Origin: Acanthosoma haemorrhoidale
Lineage: Eukaryota; Arthropoda; Insecta; Hemiptera; Acanthosomatidae
Direction of reading: 5' to 3'
DNA length: 64,000 nt
Assembly: GCA_930367205.1 (NCBI GenBank)
Contig: OV884015.1
Coordinates: forward strand, 32,479,288 to 32,543,287
Part shown: one piece after another, positions 49,375-60,469 of the stretch
Layout: each line of letters starts with the position of its first letter
Position numbering within the stretch: position 1 is the stretch's first letter
Translations under genes and position numbers: made by a program
The notes under the pieces: generated by a model
Databases searched by the model: none
Told to the model about the DNA's origin: nothing
Seen by the model: the letters and a program-made list of their open reading frames with translations, nothing else

Positions 49375-49650
49375 ATAGTTGGATCAGCAATCTGCAGATT
49401 CTGCAAGAAAGAGGGAGAAACGGCACGTCATATAATATGTGACTGTGATAACCTAGCTAGAAGGCGATACCTTCACTATGGTAGTGATCGCATTGTAGAC
49501 CCCAAACTATGTGAACTGATCGATCCATTCAGTATCCTCAGATTTGCAAAGGCCGTGGGCCTGTCACATATATAGGACAGGGACATGGACGGCGCACAAT
49601 AGGTCTCACTGAGGCCGCGGTGCACAAATGCCGGAACAAATAATAAATAA
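49375..49650 (+). mobile_element. I/R1-type LINE, extreme 3' end
   Basis: The frame ending at the TAG at 49573-49575 reads CRFCKKEGETARHIICDCDN then LARRRYLHYGSD. The C-x2-C-x9-H-x4-C spacing is the zinc-binding motif that follows the RNase H region in I/R1-clade LINE polymerases. The 3' UTR is short and ends in a degenerate AATAAATAAAG tail instead of poly(A), as is common in that group. All enzymatic domains are missing. Confidence 0.75.
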
Positions 49651-50089
49651 AGTATATCAAGCTGGTTTATGATCATATGGTTTTTCTAATGGGACATACC
49701 CCCTTCCTCAATAATAGCAGGGACACATGTGACATTAGTGGAGTGTTGTTACCAAATGTCATTAAAAATATGGGATAGTTTAAATGAATATTTATTTGTA
49801 GAAAAAAAAAAAATGAAAGGTGGATTGGGAAAAACATAAAAAAAAGTAGAATAATGAAGATAGGCTCGTTTTGAACGAAACTTGAAAAGCAGTAATTCGT
49901 TAGCCATTATGACAAAGAATATTAACAGCTCACTTGAAGGGAGAGACGCCTGGAGGGAAAACTGAGACTTAGGCGAGTAAAACACCTCCTGAGAACCCAA
50001 TGCAACAAAAGCACTAAGGAATATTCTTCTTTCCAAACCTTAGCCCTCTCTAGATGACTCATAAAAGATCCACCTGACTGGAATCCCCG
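49651..50089. other. Unannotated AT-rich DNA
   Basis: No gene or repeat is recognised. Confidence 0.45.
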
Positions 50090-51110
50090 AATTGTGGGAT
50101 AAAACCAAAAACTAAGGCCGTAATTGCAAAAGCCGACAAAAGAACTCTCTCAGTCGACTTTCAGTGGTTAAACCAAGAAGGGCTGTTGGACATGCGGCAC
50201 CGGGGGGTCGACCCCTAAAACAGCTACGTCCCAGCAGGAGTACCCTTTGGCAGGGGACGCCAGCGACATGGTGGGATCCACAACTCCTACCATAGTACCA
50301 GCGATCGCCATCACGTCAGCCGCTAAACCTTCATCCTCAGACAATCAAGGGGACGTCTAACTGTTTAGGAAAACACCACCTAGGGACACTAAAAATGTTA
50401 GATATGCTAAGATTTTTGGAACTGCAGATGAGGGGGGGGGGTGTAAAACAAAAAAGTTGTTTCTAATATTACTCCGATGTTCAGTGTTCCTGCGTTCATC
50501 TCATCGAAGAAATGAGAGCAGCTTTTAACAATGTTGAGGCTATCGACATAAGAACATGTCCCACGGATGGGGCTGACCGAAAAACGGTTATATATATTTC
50601 TTGTGTTAATCACCTCACCACTGGATAACACTGCAAAATCCACGAACAACGTCCTAGCAGTCAATCATGTGATGCTTTGTGTAGTTGTCTTCAGAGAGGA
50701 AAGAGCAATACCCTAATGCAACCGGTGGCAGGAGTTGGGCTCACAAAAGAATGACTCTGCCCAAACCCCTCACGATACTGTCGCGTTGAAGAGTGCAATT
50801 GCCCGGGATCTCTTTGAGACTGCCCAAAAAGACAAAAACTCCTGAAAAAAACGTTCAGCGAAGGAGACCCAACCAGCACAGGCTCAGATAGGACCTCTCC
50901 AAGACAAAGCCCCCCCCCCCACGAGCAGGCCCAACGCTTGGACAAAAATAACCCTAGATCCGAGGTTTAAACCCCAGAACATCGTTGTACCTGTTGAGCA
51001 GCGTATTACGCTCGAAACGGCCCCTGGAAGGACGCATTTATGACTGTGTTAGGACTACTAGTGGCCTCAAACTCTAGTGCAACTAATGCCACCCTGTCTC
51101 GAATCAAACT
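50090..51110 (+). pseudogene. Decayed LINE 5' region or ORF1-like remnant
   Basis: GC-richer than its surroundings, with many frame breaks. A Pro-rich stretch near 50890 (APPPPTSRPNAWTKI) is followed by LDPRFKPQNIVVPVEQRITL, which has the flavour of a LINE ORF1 protein. No zinc knuckles are visible. Because it is directly followed by a LINE-Z-type 3' UTR, it may be an internally deleted LINE-Z. The minus-strand frames here are shadows. Confidence 0.3.
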
Positions 51111-51119
51111 AACCTCCAG

Positions 51120-51350
51120 CCAGCCTAGTTTATAGTTAGTTTGTAAGTTAGTTTTAGTTCCGGCTTCGTCACTCCAAGGTGAGCCCCTTCATCTGGCACT
51201 GTTTTAGTTTGGATAATTGTCCAACCGGTTGTGTTAGCTTGAAGTTCCTCCTTAAAATACATGAGCTGCAGTCAGTACAAGGAGCCCATTTTGTACATAT
51301 TTTGTTTTTAACTGATTAGGGGACAACAAAAATATATGTAGAATATTTAA
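51120..51350 (+). mobile_element. LINE-Z-type 3' UTR
   Basis: Shares GTAAGTTAGTTT and AAGGTGAGCCCC with 34760-34830, in the same order. No poly(A) tail or target duplication is clear. Confidence 0.5.
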
Positions 51351-52327
51351 CAGACAATGGACACCTACGGAGAAGAACACTAAAAAATAAATCAATTATC
51401 TTTAGTTAATTTCTCCTATCCCAGAAATTATAAAGAAGTCCAGTCCAGCTTTGGCGTTTTCCATAAAATACTTAAGTTAGGTATTTTAGAAGAAATCCAA
51501 TTAATCGTCTTGAGTCATGAATAAAGCATTGCTTAGTCATAAAAATTGCACTGTTTCGCCAAGTTCAGCCATCTTAAGGACGTTTGAGATGAGCATAATC
51601 CTCAACAGGCATAGTTCATTAAAAAATTCTTTTGTCAGTTAATGACTTAAACGTAATTGTTAACTATCAAAATCTGAAGGCTTTTTTGGAATTCATGCAA
51701 AACAACTAACTGGTTCTTAATTTGGAGTTTAACTCTCATTTTTTACAATAGAATATATACCCAATTAAAAAGAAGTAATGCTAATTAAGTAATAGGAATC
51801 TGAAATATGAAATCAAAAGCGATGGCTGGCTGACGAGGGTTTTTGTTAAAATATTTTCTGAAGAACAGAAAATTATGATTTTTTCTCAGAAAATGCCACG
51901 GAATTATTAATATTGGTGCTCTTTTTTTACTCAGGGTAACACTGACTCCTTCTGCGGCTATTGTTATTGCTGGTCTTCTATAGTTTTACCGTTGAATATA
52001 AATTTGGATTACATCTCTATAAGACGTACAAATCATGACCCTAAAGGTGAAAAGTGTTATTTTATTAATTATTTATTTATTTCAATTTTCGAACGGTGAA
52101 ATCCGAAGATCAGCATCGTTTATTTGATTGATATAATATTAAATTTAAATCAACTACAAATATAAAATGGAGACATCGTCAGGCTTAGAACCAATAATCT
52201 TTAGATGACCCTATTTGAACCATTCCTCTTGAGTTTATAATCAAATACAATGATGAAATAAATAGTTTACAACGGTCTAGCTGAATAACATGGTTCCAGA
52301 CACTGTATATAAGTATTTAGCAAGTCG
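51351..52327. other. Unannotated AT-rich DNA
   Basis: No gene or repeat is recognised. Confidence 0.5.
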
Positions 52328-52339
52328 TGCCCTACGATA

Positions 52340-52608
52340 TGGTCTTAGGTTCTAGGTATAGGTTTTAGTTTGTTTTGTTTTGTTTTTACTGTTTTAGTGT
52401 TTAGTGCCGGTAACAAGTTGAAGGTGAGCCTCGTCGCCTAGTGTTGTATATGAACTATGAACTTTTAACCACAAAAACAAAATTTATTATATTTATGCAC
52501 TCCTCCAAATGCATCTGTGAATGGCAGGAAGAGGAGAAATCTGTATTTCAACTATTTTATTATATTATTTTGTTCATTGTATTACTTTTGAGGTTTTGAA
52601 ATAAAAAA
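52340..52608 (+). mobile_element. LINE-Z-type 3' insertion, 269 bp
   Basis: A perfect 12-bp target duplication TGCCCTACGATA (52328-52339 and 52609-52620) brackets the insertion, which ends in AATAAAAAA. Inside is AAGGTGAGCCTCGTCGCCT, the LINE-Z 3' UTR motif. It is a severely 5'-truncated retroposition product with no coding sequence. Confidence 0.85.
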
Positions 52609-52620
52609 TGCCCTACGATA

Positions 52621-53875
52621 ACTGATTTGCCGTTGAGTGGTTGTGGAACTACAAATATGTTTAGCTAGGGTTGAGGAGCTTGGACTGTATTTTTCATAAT
52701 ATAAGTATTTGCAACTATCTTAAACATCAGAGAAATCAAAATAAATCCATCCCCAAACTACATAATAATACAGATGTACATTTTATTTAGAATATTATAA
52801 AGTAAAGCACTCAATTTTAGATAATTAAAAGATCGGCAACAACAGTTTTCATATGAAATGTATTAATGAATTCATGAATTATTTATTTGAACGCGAAGAA
52901 TACCCCAGCAACTATCCACCAACATAATATAATTTCAGTTTAAAATGGATGTTGACCGAGCCCATGTTGGATACCAGATTATTGTAATTTTATACTAATT
53001 GCCTTAAGTACAAAAGCCTACGACGTGTATTTTCCTCATTGACGCGGCTTTATTCAGATGCTCGCCACCAACTGAGAGCTCAAACATGCTTTTGGATTGA
53101 CAATATTGGTTACTAAATAATCCTTATGTGAGAACAAACAATCAACTAAATTAATACGGAGTAATACTGTTAGCGACTGTGAATGAGTAGCAGTAGGCAG
53201 ACTCCGACAATACACCAACTGTATCGAAGGACGTATTTGCGATCGCCCTTCAGCCAGCCCTAATAAACTGTGTTGAACAAAAGTGCTTTCTCTGATTGGG
53301 ATGTGATTATGATAAGGACATGGTAGTGAAGAGGATTGCAGTCACTGTGTCCAGGCCCCTAATTAATCATCTCATCGATTGTCCTCTCTGCTTTGGCGCC
53401 TTTATAGTATAAGAGTATACATTTAATTTTCTCTGATGCATTATAGTAATGAGCAGCTTCATACGTAAACTGTATTATATTAAATTAAACCTTTATTACA
53501 TATGATAATTAGGTATGAATTATTTAATTTTATATATGAAAAGAAAGTATACTCTCTTTAATTTCAATTTGCCGCGCTGCTTCTACTGACCACTACTAGA
53601 TGGAGCTATAAGCAAGATTCTAAAAAGTGAGAGGATAGAGAAGGTTATATTGAGCAACTAAAGTTGTAATTAGAATGTGAATAGAGAAGTAATAATTATA
53701 AACTGTAATTGTCGTTTATTTGTTTACAGGTAAGATTGTGTAAATAATATTAATAATTGTGATAATATAAAATATAGTGAATAAAATTGCTTGCTTTGTT
53801 TACAGAAAAACTGAATCCAGTTTATTCAACCCAACCTTCAATAATTGTCTTTCATATATATTATTACGTTCTTCT
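52621..53875. other. Unannotated DNA, possible old LTR at 53271-53863
   Basis: TGTTGAA at 53271 and TTCAATA ending at 53863 are near-inverted ends that could mark an old copia-type LTR, but the 5-bp flanks do not match. A sequence TTTACAG followed directly by GTAAGA lies at 53723-53735. No gene is recognised. Confidence 0.3.
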
Positions 53876-53881
53876 AATAAA

Positions 53882-54405
53882 TTAGTTTTATTGTTAACTT
53901 TAAATTTATTTTATTTACTATTTACTATTAGGTTCTATTAACAAAAATAAATCTGGCAAAAAGATGAATTTAATTACAAAGAAAAAAAAAACTTAAATTA
54001 ATTATTTATAAATACTTGTTCACAATTTTGCTTCTTCATCTTCTTTTATCCTCATCAATTATTTCCAAACCAAATCAATTATTTTTCTTTTCTTGCAATG
54101 GCTCTTCTTGGTTCTGCCACGTCTAATACCACTAACCAAAAGAAATTTTAAATTCTTTCTGACACACAATTTACAGCTGACATGTATCACGGGCCGATCC
54201 CAAAACCAGAGTCTAACTGTGTGTGTTCTCTCAGAACCACAACAACTAATTATAACTGGCTAAAACTAGAGAGTAATTCTGTATGTGTTCATTATGATAC
54301 AACAACAACTACACTATCTTTTGTTTTTTTTATACTCTCACTTGTTTTTATTTTGCCTTCTTGATAAGTTGGATTATTATATGAAAACTCCACAATCTCT
54401 AATAT
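53882..54405 (-). repeat. 3' LTR of family-C element
   Basis: Ends CGTAATA (minus strand) at 53882. At its start it lacks the TGTTGTG seen in the other two copies and joins GGAGCGGACCCGA directly to ATATTAGAG, a small deletion at the polypurine-tract junction. Confidence 0.85.
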
Positions 54406-54973
54406 TCGGGTCCGCTCCGATTTAAAAATTTTTTGAGCTAGTCGATAAAAATTTTTCATTCCCCTTTACTTTTGATTTCACTATTCACTTTTTTAGCACT
54501 TTAACAATTTACATTTTCTTATAACTAAATGACAATATCAAATTATGTGTCACCAAAATTTTACATTTTTCATTTCAACCATTTACACCACAAATGTAAT
54601 TGGTACAATTATGACATCTTACAGACATCTCAACTTTTAACTATAGTACCATAAATTTATAATTTCTAAGTTTTTACATTGCTGAGTTAACAATATCTTC
54701 ATAATAAAGTATTAATTACTTTAAAATTTCAAACTTTTATATAGCTAATAGCATTTACCAACTTGATGGTACAAAATAAACATACTAACATTTTAGTACA
54801 TTAGAATAAAATTCAATTTCAAAGTTTTTACATGTGCCCGATTGACACTATTTTCATATAAGGTTTTAATGAATTTTAAATTTTAAATTTTTTCTATAGA
54901 TGTTAACATATTTGATTGTCCAAATAAACATTATACCATTTTAATACAATACAATAAATTTTAATTCAAGTTT

Positions 54974-55404
54974 TTACTTGTCTGATTTTTTATCCATTTC
55001 TGCATTTAAATCATTGAAAGAATTTTGTAACTGTTGTTCAATTCTTTCACATTTATCGTCAATTTTTAAAAGAAATTCATTATTTTTATCTGCCAATTTA
55101 TCGATTTTGTTAGATAATTCTAATAAATTTTGTTTATTGTCTTCTTTTATTTCTAATAAAATTTGTTTAACATTTTGGTTATATTCGTCAAAATTTTCCA
55201 TCATTAATGTAAACATCTTTTCTTTTCCATCTTACTTTCCTCTGGACTTGATTCATTTAAACTAAAATTTTGATCATCATTGTTTGATACCAGACTATCA
55301 AGTGATTGCCTTTTGCTAACCTAATTTTCTTTATTGTTTATATATCTATCAACTATACTTTGCTCATTTTGATCATAATTTAAACTTTGGTTATCTTTTT
55401 CCAT
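54974..55404 (-). pseudogene. gag-like frame of family-C element, broken
   Basis: An ATG at 55404 opens MEKDNQSLNYDQNEQS. A TAG follows after 27 codons (55323-55321), the frame reads on (VSKRQSLDSLVSNNDDQNFS), and after one frameshift near 55216 comes an 80-codon segment rich in Lys, Glu, Asn and Leu (LLEIKEDNKQNLLELSNKID) that looks like a coiled coil. Position after the primer-binding site fits the N-terminus of gag. There is no capsid core or zinc knuckle, and the stop and shift make it non-functional. Confidence 0.5.
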
Positions 55405-55535
55405 GACTGAATTCTATCAATATGAATCTTAACCACAAATACAATTTTTAACTTTAGCCCTAACCTTAATATTAAATTTAAACACAATTTTCGTGACACT
55501 ATCTAAACAATCCTTTAGCCAGATTACTACGTTAT

Positions 55536-55555
55536 CAGCCCCACATTGAGCGCCA
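55536..55555 (-). promoter_or_regulatory. tRNA primer-binding site
   Basis: On the minus strand TGGCGCTCAATGTGGGGCTG begins two bases after the LTR. The TGG start pairs with the CCA end of a tRNA, as in LTR retrotransposons. I do not assign the tRNA. Confidence 0.75.
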
Positions 55556-55557
55556 AA

Positions 55558-56110
55558 TATTACGTTCTTCTAATAAATTAGTTTTATTGTTAACTTTAAA
55601 TTTATTTTATTTACTATTTACTAGGTTCTATGAGCAAAAATAAATCTGGCAAAAAGATGAATTTAATTACAAAGAAAAAAAAACTTAAATTAATTATTTA
55701 TAAATACTTGTTTACAATTTTGCTTCTCCTTCTTCTTTTATCCTCATCAATTATTTCCAAACCAAATCAATTATTTTTCTTTTCTTGCAATAGCTCTTCT
55801 TGGTTCTGCCACGTCCAATACCACTAACCAAAAGAAATTTTAAATTCTTTCTGACACACAATTTTCAGCTAACATGTATCACGGGCCGATCCCAAAACCA
55901 GAGTCTAACTGTGTGTGTTCTCTCAGAACCACAACAACTAATTATAACTGGCTAAAACTAGAGAGTAATTCTGTATGTGTTCATTATGATACAACAACAA
56001 CTATACTATCTTTTGTTTTTTTTATACACTCTCACTTGTTTTTATTTTGCCTTCTCTATAAGTTGGATTAAATATTATATAAAAACTACACAATCTCTAA
56101 TATCACAACA
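55558..56110 (-). repeat. 5' LTR of family-C element
   Basis: Starts TGTTGTGATATTAGAG at 56110 on the minus strand and ends CGTAATA at 55558, next to the primer-binding site. Confidence 0.88.
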
Positions 56111-56116
56111 ATATAT

Positions 56117-56926
56117 GCCTCTTTTTTTTATACATTGTACACTACATTGTTTTACAATGGACAACCCATTATTCTCTTCTAATGCATCACATACGTCTTT
56201 ACGTTTCAGTCACCACTACAGGGTGGGCATTGTATTTACAAATTTCAACGCGTGCAGTCCAAAAAAAACATTGATTGGCGTTCTTTTAAGGTTCTACTGC
56301 AAAAAAAGGATTGAGTGTGAAGAAATTTGTTTGGTAGTTAGTTTCTGTAGTTGTATTTAGGCCAAGTTTGGGTAGCGTAAAGCGAACAAAGAAAATAAGT
56401 AAAGACTGGACAACATGTGCCCACCCACCTACCTTGAGTTAGGAAAGAGGTCCATTATGTCGATGAGATGTTAGAAAATCTACTCCAAGACCATTTAGTC
56501 CAGGTAAGGTACTGCAGCCGACCAAGTACTTTCTATGGAACATACAAGCTTCCTTTTCCCTATAAGAACCTCCCGCCTGTGTCCAGCTAAAGCAGAATTT
56601 ATTTATTAATAAAGTGTTTATTACTGTTTTTAAGTCTTTACTGTTGTTAGATCGTTAAATCGGTGGAAGATGAAAGGGTGCTCCATCGAATTATGGTAGC
56701 GCATTGGTTTAAACCCTCCATTGCTGACAATACCAGTCATCAAGAAACATAAAGAAGTCAATGTTTAGTCTTCCATGATATCAAACGAGAGAGTGAGCCA
56801 GAATCCTTATGTGTACACGAGGATTAGCGAGTACATTACAGGCTTCAAATGCAACCGTAAGTTTATTAATTTTCTTTAATTAACTAGTTTTATGCACTAG
56901 AATTTTTGTAACGACTTTCCTTTTCA
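56117..56926. other. Unannotated DNA
   Basis: No gene or repeat is recognised. A moderately GC-rich patch at 56.4-56.6 kb has no long frame. Confidence 0.45.
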
Positions 56927-56938
56927 AGTTTAACGGTT

Positions 56939-57366
56939 CAATTTATAAACAACTTTATTATGATGAAATTACAATCTGCCTTAATACTTAATAGGCAATA
57001 AATAATTGAGATAAATGTTTTCATTCATAACATATTTACAATTCATCATTCGCTCGCACATTCATACAATATTTACAAACAGCCCAGGGGCCCCCCAAGT
57101 CCACACGGTTGTTGCCACCCTCGCATGCGAAAGAGGAAGTGGAGTCTTGGGAAGTCCCCCACGGTCCCCCACCAGTCACGCCACCGAATACGAGCGAGGC
57201 TGACGAAGAGCGCAGGTGCCACATACGCTCAGGACATGATTGGAGAAACTGGCCATTGCCAGGACTCCCACTGTTGCGCATTTATAGGAGGTCACGAGGC
57301 CACTCGTTTCAGTCTCCGAGGAGGATTATAGTGATGAGTGGAGCAGTGCAATGACTGTGCTATGGG
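56939..57366 (-). mobile_element. LINE-Y 3' fragment
   Basis: Minus-strand copy of the ORF end and complete 3' UTR, ending AATAAAGTTG plus a few AT-rich bases without a poly(A) tail. A perfect 12-bp target duplication AGTTTAACGGTT flanks it (56927-56938 and 57367-57378). Plus-strand frames in this stretch are shadows. Confidence 0.92.
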
Positions 57367-57378
57367 AGTTTAACGGTT

Positions 57379-58951
57379 AAAATACTTTTTACAGCGAAAT
57401 TTTTCGTAGTAACGAAGTGAAAGATAACATTACTAAATGAAACAACTAGAACGCAGAAGAATTAAAAGTGAGAGGGGGCTTTATTGGTCCGAGAGGGATC
57501 GGATGTAAAGGGAAAATGGACGAGAGTCACTGCGTATGCGCATCCTCAGTGTATGTCTGTATGTCGAAGGAACTTGAGAAATTCAGCAATTAGTGGGATT
57601 AGCAGGAGACTGTTTCATTATTTCAGCTAAGTGGCCTTTTACGTTCCATAAGTTTTAGAAAAATACAATAATGAGAAGTCTGCGGGAAAAAAAAACCAGA
57701 ACTTTTGTCGAGTCATAGCTAAGCCTTATTTTTCATCGTGTTCAAGAGCCCATAGCAGGCGAGGCTACACGAAATCAAAATATAAACACTCCAAAAATGA
57801 ATTTTTAGTAGCTAGTAATAGATACTTTACTGTGAATATTTATACTTCTTTCAGCATAACTTTTTAATTCCGTACTTTTTGAAAAGGTGATTGTGAATAC
57901 TTAATGAAGATGATACAAATAAGTATTTTCATATTCATTCGGCGGTTACTTAAGCAGCTTACATTTAGTCCGGTAAGTAGCAATAGGTTTTGTTTCTTTA
58001 GATTCAGTGACCTTATACCTACTAGTGACAAAGCCGCCTTGAAAGAACCCATCACATGGGTTGTCGGTGGGCACTTAGTAAGTGCATTTTTCACATTAAA
58101 ATTGATTTATCATCAAACCACAATTACTATAAATGAGAAACGTTTTCAGCGAATCAACATATGAGACAATCATTTTTTTTTTTTTGCACTTTACAATATT
58201 TTTCAAATTACAAAGCGTAGAAAACTAAAAACTAAAACGTATTTAATGCATTTCGTTTTAATGGAAATGACCAATTATTTTTTCATATATATATATGAAT
58301 ATCTCAAAAAGTACAAACTCGTAATTGTTGTAAAATATTTAGAAACTTATACTAGAACTAACTAATCAATTGCAAATAATTTTGTGAGATGAAACTATAA
58401 AAATCTAACAACTCTCAAAGAGAAATACTAACTTTGTTTGATTATTATGACTTTGAACAATGAAGGAAGTATTTTTCAATACTTCTTCTAAAAAAAAGCT
58501 TACCGTAGATATTCAAAATATGTAGTAGATTCAGTTGTTTGATATCTAACTCAATATGCTGTAATAAATTTGTTTTACATATGCAGGTTAGCGGGAATGT
58601 AAGATCTTTTGGCAATACAACAATGTTCAGGGCGAATTAGCACCCTCAACAAGAAACACGCAAGTCATCTGAAGAGTAGGTATATACTCTTAGGTGTTTT
58701 TTATAAAAGTGAAAATAATCAAAAACGACCATTAATCCATAGTTTTTGAGTGTGCTAAGTAAATAAAACACTGCAGATATAATTGATTACATCTCCTGTA
58801 ATTTATAAGAATGGGATGAACGCTTTTTTTCTGTCCTTTAACATATAGGCTGGGCACCTTCAATATATTTTGTTGCAAGGTGAGTTCAATGAAAATAGTC
58901 TTGTTCTAATAAAAATTAAAAAGGGTGAAGCCATTTAACCTATAAACTTAC
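57379..58951. other. Unannotated DNA, possibly intron
   Basis: If the exon at 58952-59016 is real, this stretch is its downstream intron. A plus-strand segment 58002-58077 is framed by TTTGTTTCTTTAG and GTAAGTG and stays open (SDLIPTSDKAALKEPITWVV), so it resembles an exon on the other strand. I recognise no domain in it. Confidence 0.35.
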
Positions 58952-59016
58952 CCAGGACCTGTTCAGTGAAAATCGGCAGCAAACAGTAGGCCAGCAGCGA
59001 AGTGATCATCTTGAGC
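58952..59016 (-). CDS. Coding exon with signal peptide (first coding exon of a secreted or membrane protein)
   Basis: The 65-nt exon has a strong acceptor (TTTTTCTGTTTCAG) before 59016 and a consensus donor (GTAAGT at 58951-58946). After a 7-nt leader GCTCAAG, an ATG at 59009-59007 in good context opens MITSLLAYCLLPIFTEQVLG, a hydrophobic sequence like a cleavable signal peptide. The intron falls after the first base of the Gly codon (phase 1), the usual phase after signal-peptide exons in secreted and Ig-type proteins. The acceptor implies a 5' UTR exon upstream, to the right on this map. The next coding exon was not found, and the gene identity is unknown. Confidence 0.5.
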
Positions 59017-59615
59017 CTGAAACAGAAAAATATTTATCAGATAATCATAATAAGTTTCTTCTAAAGGTTAGTATTATTTTAAAGATAGCAATTCTCTTGG
59101 TTCGTTGACTCATAACTAATACCGTTGGTCAGCACTCAACTAACGATTTAGAACTGAATAATTATATATAACACTAATTAATAATTATATCAACATCATT
59201 AAAAACTAATTAAACTTCACAAGTATCAGTATAAACATATAAAATTCATTATCGTCTCATATGAAATGATTGTACAGTCTCAATTTGTATATTATATTTC
59301 ATTCGTCGTGACGGTGAGAAATTCTGAGAAGCCAATCAAGGACTGGTATAAATATTACAAAAATTAACATAAAATAAAATGTGATTCAATTCAGCCCTAT
59401 TACTTGTGGTGGTTCCAAACGGCAAGCCCTTTAGTCGATGATATATTTCATGAATTATTGAGTGGCGGTAAACCCCACTGCCGGTATACTCACAAAACAT
59501 TGATCCATTATAAAAAAAACCTACAAAAAACAACTCCATAAACCACTGGTGTATTTAAGTTTAATGCTCTATTAGAACATTGTATTTTTAATATCCTCAG
59601 AAGTGACAAATGTCA
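59017..59615. other. Probable intron, no features
   Basis: Upstream intron of the exon at 58952-59016 if that call holds. No other signal is seen. Confidence 0.4.
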
Positions 59616-59623
59616 TAGGGAAT

Positions 59624-60063
59624 CATTTTTTTTTTTTTTTAACTTCTTCAACAATTTATTAAGATAAAATTACAATCTGCCTTTTTATTAGGCAATAAGT
59701 AATTGAGATAAATGTTATCATTCATACCATATTTACAATTCATCATTCACTCACACATTCATACAATATTTACAAACAGCCCAGAGGTCCCCCAAGTCCA
59801 CATGGTTGTCACCTCCCTCGCTCTCGAAGCGGAGTCTTGGGAAGTCCCCCACGCTCCTACGTCAGCCGCGTCACTGCATAAGAGCCAGCGGAGGCTGACC
59901 AAGAGCGCGAGAGCCACAGACGCTCAGGACATAATTAGAGAAACTAGCCATTGCCAGGATTCCCACTATCACTTAATTATAGCAGGTCACAAGGCCACTA
60001 CCGTTTTAATCTCCGAGGAGGATTATAGGGATGAGTGGTGCAGTGCAATGACTGCTAGGGAAT
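59624..60063 (-). mobile_element. LINE-Y 3' fragment with poly(A) tail
   Basis: The most complete 3' UTR of the family, with an A tail of about 16 (T run from 59626 on the plus strand) and AATAAA upstream. Target duplication TAGGGAAT at 59616-59623 and 60064-60071. Part of the coding end is included (CTTHPYNPPRRLK). Confidence 0.85.
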
Positions 60064-60071
60064 TAGGGAAT

Positions 60072-60469
60072 AATTATAATTATAATAATATAATAATAAT
60101 AAATTAGCGAAAAAAAGAAGAAAAACATTTTTCAGTGAGTTCGGAATCAGTCTATTATTCCGATGCCTCTATATGTTTCTACTGTGCAATGTTTAATTGT
60201 AGCTTTTATATCATTTGTTGTACGCCTGTTGGTGATGTTTAAGATATCATTTATTGTATTTTTTGTAAAGTTCGGGTTCTTTGAGGTACATTACGACTTA
60301 CCAGTACGAGTTATGTTTTGGGATCCCTGTTCTATATAGGCTTCCGATTTTTCTTTCTTTTCTAGGTGTAATTAATTGGTAAGTGACATAATTAATTATA
60401 ATGATTAAATTTCGGAAAAAAAATGGTTTAAAATCCTATTCGAACTATGAAATTGTAGCAGACGTACAG
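60072..60469. other. Unannotated AT-rich DNA
   Basis: No gene is recognised. A minus-strand donor-like GTAAGT at 60302-60297 could end a 5' UTR exon, but no acceptor supports it. Confidence 0.35.

Larger units (their letters stand above)
53882..56110 (-). mobile_element. Non-autonomous LTR retrotransposon, family C
   Basis: Two direct LTRs (53882-54405 and 55558-56110, very similar) flank a 1.15-kb interior. Read on the minus strand, the right LTR is the 5' one. It is followed after two bases by a primer-binding site and then a short gag-like frame, and a purine-rich tract precedes the left LTR. There is no protease, reverse transcriptase or integrase, so mobility would depend on a helper. 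The flanks are ATATAT on both sides (53876-53881 and 56111-56116). LTR-internal frames starting MYHGPIPKPE occur in both LTRs and are not separate genes. Confidence 0.9.

Noticed and set aside
50691..50945. 84-codon minus-strand frame with GGGLCLG
   Set aside because: It depends on the poly(C) run and lies opposite the Pro-rich plus-strand remnant.
54182..56071. Twice-occurring frame starting MYHGPIPKPE, possible duplicated gene
   Set aside because: Both occurrences lie in the two LTRs of the family-C element. They are duplicated because LTRs are, not because they code.
57015..57354. Overlapping plus-strand frames with apparent conservation at 4.1, 57.1 and 59.8 kb
   Set aside because: The conservation is that of the LINE-Y 3' UTR read backwards; 12-bp target duplications show these are LINE insertions.
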